In this document: piece by piece, positions 60,011 through 64,000 of the stretch
Layout: each line of letters opens with the position of its first letter
How positions within the stretch are numbered: position 1 is the first letter of the stretch
Origin: CAWJKP01 sp963843465
GTDB lineage: Bacteria; Planctomycetota; Planctomycetia; Pirellulales; Thermoguttaceae
Reading direction: 5' to 3'
Assembly (NCBI GenBank): GCA_963843465.1
Contig: CAWJKP010000001.1
Location: forward strand, 1,612,001 to 1,676,000
Length of the DNA: 64,000 nt
Translations under genes and position numbers: made by a program
The notes under the pieces: model-generated
Seen by the model: the letters and a program-made list of their open reading frames with translations, nothing else
Databases searched by the model: none
Told to the model about the DNA's origin: nothing

Positions 60011-61084
60011 TCACGACGGCCGCGGCGGCTTCCTCCAGATCAGTTGCTGCTCGATGTTGGGGGCCAGCTTGTAGCTCTTGACGTGCCTGGCCAGGGGCTC
60101 GCCGACAACGTCGATCTTCTTCAGGTCGCCTTCGCCCAGCCCGGCCCGGGCACAGTAGTTCAAGTAGCCGATCTTGGCGAAGTCGATGCCCATCAACTCC
60201 ACCGCCACGCGATCGGCGGCCAGCCAGTCGCTGCCCACGACGCACACGCGGTGTTGGACCGCCGTGCCGCGCGTCGGTCCATATCCCTCCATCCCTTCGT
60301 AACCGTCGATCACGGCGAGGTGCGGGTGCAGACGCTCGGCCAGCGCAAAGAGGTTGTAGTTGATGCCGCGGATGCCGCCCCCGTGCGCGATCCGCTTGTC
60401 GCTCTGGGCGCCCGGCCTGCTCTGCTTGCCGAAACTGAACCCCGGGTCCTTGATCGGCGCACCGAAGACGATGTTCTTCAGCGACAGCGTGGCCACCACG
60501 AGATCGTGGGTCTTGAGCCTGGCGGCGGAAATCAGGAAGCTGCCGCGGTCGAGCAAGAGCTGCGACATCCGCACCGCGTGAGGGCGGAAATCCCTCTCGT
60601 CGAAGACCTGCAGTACCTCGTGCGGCTGCTGGTCGAGATCCAGCAGTTTCACGCCGTACTTGGCCGCCAGGCGCGGGTAGCCGTAGTTGGCGAAGCCCTC
60701 CAGGGCCGCCCCGGGCGCGGCCGACTCGGCAATCACCGCGCCGTCGAGCTTGCCGATCGACTTGAGGAACTCCAGGATCCCTTCCAGGCAATCGGCATGA
60801 GTGGCGGAGAGCTGAATGTCGATGGCCACGTTGTTCGGCTTGATAACCACGCGGCGATTGCCGATCGCCCGGGCGATCTCGTGCTGAAAAGCCACCAGCC
60901 CCTGGAAGGTGTTGGCGGCGCGATCATTGCCGGCCGTCAGGGCGACGCGGCTGGGCGATTTGTTGCGATTCTCCTCGGCCGCCGAGGCCACGCCGGACAA
61001 TCGCGCCGTGCCGGCGATCAGCGCGCCCGCAAGCGAGGTCTTGAGGAACACACGCCGGTTGGCCGTAGTATGCGTTGTCGCCAT
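60011..61084 (-). CDS. DUF362 domain protein with Tat signal
   Basis: 357 residues. The twin-arginine start NRRVFLKTSLAGALIAG indicates export of a folded, probably cofactor-bearing protein. The DUF362 body has VVIKPNNVAIDIQLSATHAD, VIAESAAPGA, LISAARLKTHDLVVATLSLKN, HLAVIDGYEGMEGYGPTRG and GSDWLAADRVAVELMG. No ferredoxin domain is attached, unlike some family members. ATG 61084. First gene of the operon leading to the two propellers and the DNRLRE-like protein. Biochemical role unknown. Intact frame. Confidence 0.88.
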   Translation of the reverse strand: MATTHTTANRRVFLKTSLAGALIAGTARLSGVASAAEENRNKSPSRVALTAGNDRAANTFQGLVAFQHEIARAIGNRRVVIKPNNVAIDIQLSATHADCLEGILEFLKSIGKLDGAVIAESAAPGAALEGFANYGYPRLAAKYGVKLLDLDQQPHEVLQVFDERDFRPHAVRMSQLLLDRGSFLISAARLKTHDLVVATLSLKNIVFGAPIKDPGFSFGKQSRPGAQSDKRIAHGGGIRGINYNLFALAERLHPHLAVIDGYEGMEGYGPTRGTAVQHRVCVVGSDWLAADRVAVELMGIDFAKIGYLNYCARAGLGEGDLKKIDVVGEPLARHVKSYKLAPNIEQQLIWRKPPRPS

Positions 61085-61100
61085 GGGAAAGTCTCCGTTA

Positions 61101-61199
61101 AGGATGGGCGAATCAATATCTTTCGGATTGTCGCCTTTCGCTCCGCGAAAGTGGCGTTCTTTCGCGGAGCGAAAGGCGACACATGTTTCTGCGTCGGTC
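61101..61199. repeat. Palindromic repeat, family F (copy 2)
   Basis: The reverse complement matches 47721-47820 over its whole length. The stem is GTCGCCTTTCGCTCCGCGAA / TTCGCGGAGCGAAAGGCGAC. It begins 17 bases upstream of the DUF362 start, inside the probable promoter region. The rest of the 335-base divergent gap holds nothing else that I recognise. Confidence 0.9.
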
Positions 61200-61419
61200 A
61201 GAAAGGGATGACAACCTCGATTCCCCGTTCCCGCAGCTCATCGGGGCCGGCTTCTATTGGAACACACCGCCGCACAATTGTGAAGAGGTCGTACCCCAGG
61301 GCCGGTCGCCGGTCGCTACGGGTTGAACCCCGCGTGGCCTACCGTTATCATGGGTGGCAGTCGGTACTCGGGGCGCGTCCGGACGATATCGGAGACGAAC
61401 CTTGCCGAGGAGGACCATC

Positions 61420-62826
61420 ATGGATTCCACCGTGCGATCCTGGTGCATGGCCGCCGCAATGGTAGTTGCGGCCGCGGGGAATGGCACGAGCCGGGCGGGT
61501 GAGGTCTATGTGACGCCGGACGGCACGCCGGGCGGGCGCGGAACCAGGCAGTCGCCCGTCGATCTGGCCACCGCCACGACCAACAGCCGACTCGTCACGC
61601 CTGGGACCACGGTCTGGATCGGCCCGGGGACCTACCGGGAGGGCTTGCTCCAGCCGCACGAATCGCTCCACGGCAGCAAGGACAAGCCGATCATCTACCG
61701 CGCTTTGCCCGGCCGTGCGGCGACCGTGATCGGCGAGATCCGGCCCAACAACGACTACGTGTGGTACTGGGGATTGGACGTCAAAGGAGGCGTCACCGTC
61801 CGCGAGCGCAGCACCGGCCTGAAACTGATCAACCTCACCATCCACGAGGCCGGCCCGGCCGAGAGACCGGCCGAGCGCAAGCCCAGCGGCCAGGGGATCG
61901 GCGGCGGCGACGTGGGCGACGACCAGGAGTTCTACGGCAACATCATCTACCACAACGGCTGGAACACCCTGGACCACGGCCTCTATGTGCAGAACACGGC
62001 CCGGCACACCGTCAAACGCTTCGTCGACAACATCGTCTTCGAGAACGCCGGCTGCGGGTTTCACCTTTACGGCCAGTCGCCGCGACTGAGCGGGCTGTAC
62101 CTTGAAGGGAACATCAGCTTCGCCACGTCGCTCAATCCTCGCTGTCCCAGCAAAGGCGAGATGAACATCCTGGCCGGCGGCTCCAAGCCGATCACCCACC
62201 TGGTCCTGAAGAACAACTGCACGTACCATCCCAATCCCGCCTCGAAGCGCGGGGTTGACGTCGGCTTCCATGGTTCGCCCAACACCGACATCCGCATCGA
62301 GGACAACTACTTCACCTGCGGGGCCAATGCCATGGAGCTCAACGGCGCCGCCGAAGCCGTCGTGCGCAACAATACCTTCTGGGCGCCCGTGGGCATGGTG
62401 GCCGTGAAAGCGCCTTCCGCAGACAACCTCAAGGTGATCTTCGAGAACAACACGTACATCGACAACGGCCGATTCGACCTGGCCCGATTCCGCGAACAGA
62501 TTCACTCGGGCGCGACCGACCGCCTCGTGCCGGGCAAGAACGGGCGCCCGACAGGGCTGCACGTCTTCCAACGCGTGAACCAGTACGAGCCCCGGCGGGT
62601 CCATCTGGCGGTCTACAACTGGGACCACCTGGACCGCGTGAAGATCGACTTGGAAGGCATTCTTGCGCGGGGCCAGGCGTATCGCGTGGTCAACGTCCTG
62701 GATTTCTTCGCCGCGCCTGTGGCCGAAGGCAAGGCCGAAGGCCCCGGGATCGTGCTGCCCATGCGAGGGCATCGGTATGAGCCGGAATTCGGGGCGTACG
62801 TGCTGTTCCGCGGCGAGGGAAAGTAG
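61420..62826 (+). CDS. Secreted right-handed parallel beta-helix protein
   Basis: 468 residues. A signal peptide (MAAAMVVAAAGNGTSRAGE) leads to the typical start EVYVTPDGTPGGRGTRQSP. Helix coils follow: NGWNTLDHGLYVQNT, FVDNIVFENAGCGFHLYG, LVLKNNCTYHPNP, IRIEDNYFTCGANAMELNG, VVRNNTFWAPVG and FENNTYIDNG. This is the fold of polysaccharide lyases and related surface enzymes. I see no lyase-specific catalytic set, so it is annotated by fold only. ATG 61420 follows GAGGAGG by 6 bases. Followed after 47 bases by the ceramidase-like gene, probably co-transcribed. Intact frame. Confidence 0.85.
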   Translation: MDSTVRSWCMAAAMVVAAAGNGTSRAGEVYVTPDGTPGGRGTRQSPVDLATATTNSRLVTPGTTVWIGPGTYREGLLQPHESLHGSKDKPIIYRALPGRAATVIGEIRPNNDYVWYWGLDVKGGVTVRERSTGLKLINLTIHEAGPAERPAERKPSGQGIGGGDVGDDQEFYGNIIYHNGWNTLDHGLYVQNTARHTVKRFVDNIVFENAGCGFHLYGQSPRLSGLYLEGNISFATSLNPRCPSKGEMNILAGGSKPITHLVLKNNCTYHPNPASKRGVDVGFHGSPNTDIRIEDNYFTCGANAMELNGAAEAVVRNNTFWAPVGMVAVKAPSADNLKVIFENNTYIDNGRFDLARFREQIHSGATDRLVPGKNGRPTGLHVFQRVNQYEPRRVHLAVYNWDHLDRVKIDLEGILARGQAYRVVNVLDFFAAPVAEGKAEGPGIVLPMRGHRYEPEFGAYVLFRGEGK

Positions 62827-62873
62827 GTTATGACTTCGTCATGGGGCACGATAGTCCGAGATCGGAGGGCGTC

Positions 62874-64000
62874 ATGCGCTACGTTTTTGCCCGGTTCGTT
62901 TGGGCTGCTGCGGCTGCTGCGGTCTGGACCTGGTCGCCACTACGCTTCACGGAAGCGGCTGAACTCCGCATGGCCACCTTCCGCTGCGACGTGACGCCGC
63001 CGCTGGGGTTCTTGACCTACCCGCCCGCTTTCCAGCCGCTGGAGAAGATCGAGCACCCCCTGCTGGCCAAGGGCGTCGTGCTCGACGACGGCGGGCGGCG
63101 GTATGTCTTATGCGCCATCGACTGGTGCGAAATTTGCAATTCGACCTACGACCTCTTCCGCCGCAAGGTGGCCGAAGGCGCCGGCACTGATCCGGCGCGG
63201 GTCGCGCTGCACTCGGTCCACCAGCACACCGCGCCGATTGCCGACAACGACGCCTACCGGCTGCTGCTAGAGACCAAGAACCCGCCGGCGTGCCCCGACC
63301 TGAAATTCTTCGAGGAGACGGCCGACCGGCTGGGGGCGGCCGTGAAGCAGTCGCTCGGCCGGCTGCAACCGTTCGATCGCATCGGCGCCGGCGAGGGCAG
63401 GGTGGACCGCGTGGCTTCCACCCGGCGGCTGATCGACAAGGACGGAAAGGTCCACCACCCCCGCTGGAGCCTTGTCAAGGGCAAGGATCTTCCCTTGAGG
63501 GACGAGCCGGAAGGACTGATCGATCCGCTGCTCAAGACCGTCACCCTGGCCCGAGGCGATAAGCCGCTGGTGCGATTGCACTACTACGCCTCCCATCCGC
63601 AGAGCTATTACCACGATCCGCGAGTGACCTACGATTTTCCGGGCATGGCGCGCGAGGCGTTGGAAAAGAAGGAGGACGTGTTTCAGGTCTATTTCACCGG
63701 CTGCGCGGGCGATATCCTGGTGGGCAAGTACAACGACGGCACGCCGGCCACCCGGGACAAATTCGCCCAGCGGCTCCTGGCGGGCATGGAGGCGGCGATT
63801 GCCGCGACGCGATTCGCCCCCGCCGAGTCGATCCGGTGGCGGAGCGCCGAAGTGAAGTTGCCCTTGTATGCCGGCCCTGAACGCACCGTCGCCGAGAACC
63901 GCGCGGATGGCCGACGCGAAACTGGACGCCGACAAGCGGCTGGAGCTGGGGGCGATGCTCGTAGCCTTCGCCGAGCGAATTGACCGGCCGCTGGCGCTTA
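62874..64000 (+). CDS. Secreted neutral/alkaline ceramidase-like protein, cut by window end (one frameshift)
   Basis: A signal peptide (FARFVWAAAAAAVWTWSPLR...) is followed by LRMATFRCDVTPPLGF, the N-terminal pattern of neutral ceramidase-like proteins of planctomycetes. Then come ARVALHSVHQHTAPIADN (a probable metal-site His cluster), PLVRLHYYASHPQSYYHD and VYFTGCAGDILVGKYNDG. A shift near 63905 separates ENRA from RMADAKLDADKRLELG, and that frame continues past the window edge. ATG 62874 has GGAGGG just upstream; an in-frame ATG at 62841 would add 11 unlikely residues. Lipid-amidase activity is only a family-level guess. Confidence 0.75.

Noticed and set aside
61348..62772. 474-residue minus-strand frame opposite the beta-helix gene
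   Set aside because: The plus-strand gene has a signal peptide, ribosome site and beta-helix pattern; the opposite frame has none.
1..64000. tRNA, rRNA, riboswitch or transposase genes
   Set aside because: I looked through the intergenic stretches on both strands and saw no cloverleaf, rRNA-like or conserved riboswitch core and no transposase domain. A covariance-model scan would be needed to exclude small RNAs.

Overview
The window looks like chromosomal DNA of a planctomycete, probably from the Pirellulales group. The evidence is lineage-type content: an LEDRRLL-type N-terminal signal on a giant surface protein, Ser/Thr kinases with the HGDIKPQN loop, J-like/FHA proteins, DUF4058, secreted PQQ-type beta-propellers, a Tat-exported DUF362 protein, a sulfatase remnant, and a Rieske/cytochrome b complex with a fused cytochrome c. 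The DNA is GC-rich, so long open frames on the opposite strand are common and were discarded. I saw no rRNA, tRNA, CRISPR array, prophage or transposase gene.

Layout. 1-6.5 kb: a partial hypothetical gene, aspS, a redoxin-like lipoprotein, a sigma-70 factor with an extra HTH-rich N-terminus, and pheA (minus strand). 6.8-11.8 kb: an NrnA-type DHH phosphoesterase, a Rieske protein, a cytochrome b/cytochrome c fusion and a GHMP kinase, in tight order. 11.9-18.3 kb (minus): a very large membrane Ser/Thr kinase with a TPR/coiled-coil tail. 18.7-21.4 kb: a TonB-dependent receptor-like outer-membrane protein. 21.6-33.6 kb (minus): a surface protein of about 4,000 residues built from four kinds of tandem repeat. 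33.9-41.1 kb: a J-like/FHA protein on the minus strand, then a plus-strand run of a secreted unknown, an FHA-membrane-trypsin-like protein, an Hsp70 and a double-FHA protein, together suggesting a phosphothreonine/chaperone module. 41.1-43.5 kb: a sulfatase remnant, a small membrane protein and DAHP synthase. 43.7-49.7 kb: a NuoE/NuoF-type, 2Fe-2S/flavin and GltD-like electron-transfer cluster with no catalytic partner in view. 49.7-50.4 kb: zwf and norB-like fragments around palindromic repeats. 50.5-52.6 kb: ftsH. 52.6-55.6 kb (minus): enolase-superfamily enzyme, creatininase-family amidohydrolase, DUF4058. 55.8-61.1 kb (minus): DUF362, PQQ propeller, DNRLRE-like protein and a second PQQ propeller. 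61.4-64 kb: a beta-helix protein and a ceramidase-like protein cut by the window edge.

Two features cut across the window. First, almost every intergenic region carries a short palindromic repeat; I separate about eight families. One of them sits inside an open reading frame and bridges two oxidoreductase modules. Second, more than 20 otherwise well-conserved reading frames contain single-base shifts, mostly at short homopolymers. I read these as sequencing or assembly indels, and each affected gene is annotated across its shift.

The most interesting biology is a cytochrome b that keeps one histidine pair and lacks the other, the repeat-bridged flavoprotein cluster, and the FHA/Hsp70 module beside a giant repetitive surface protein.
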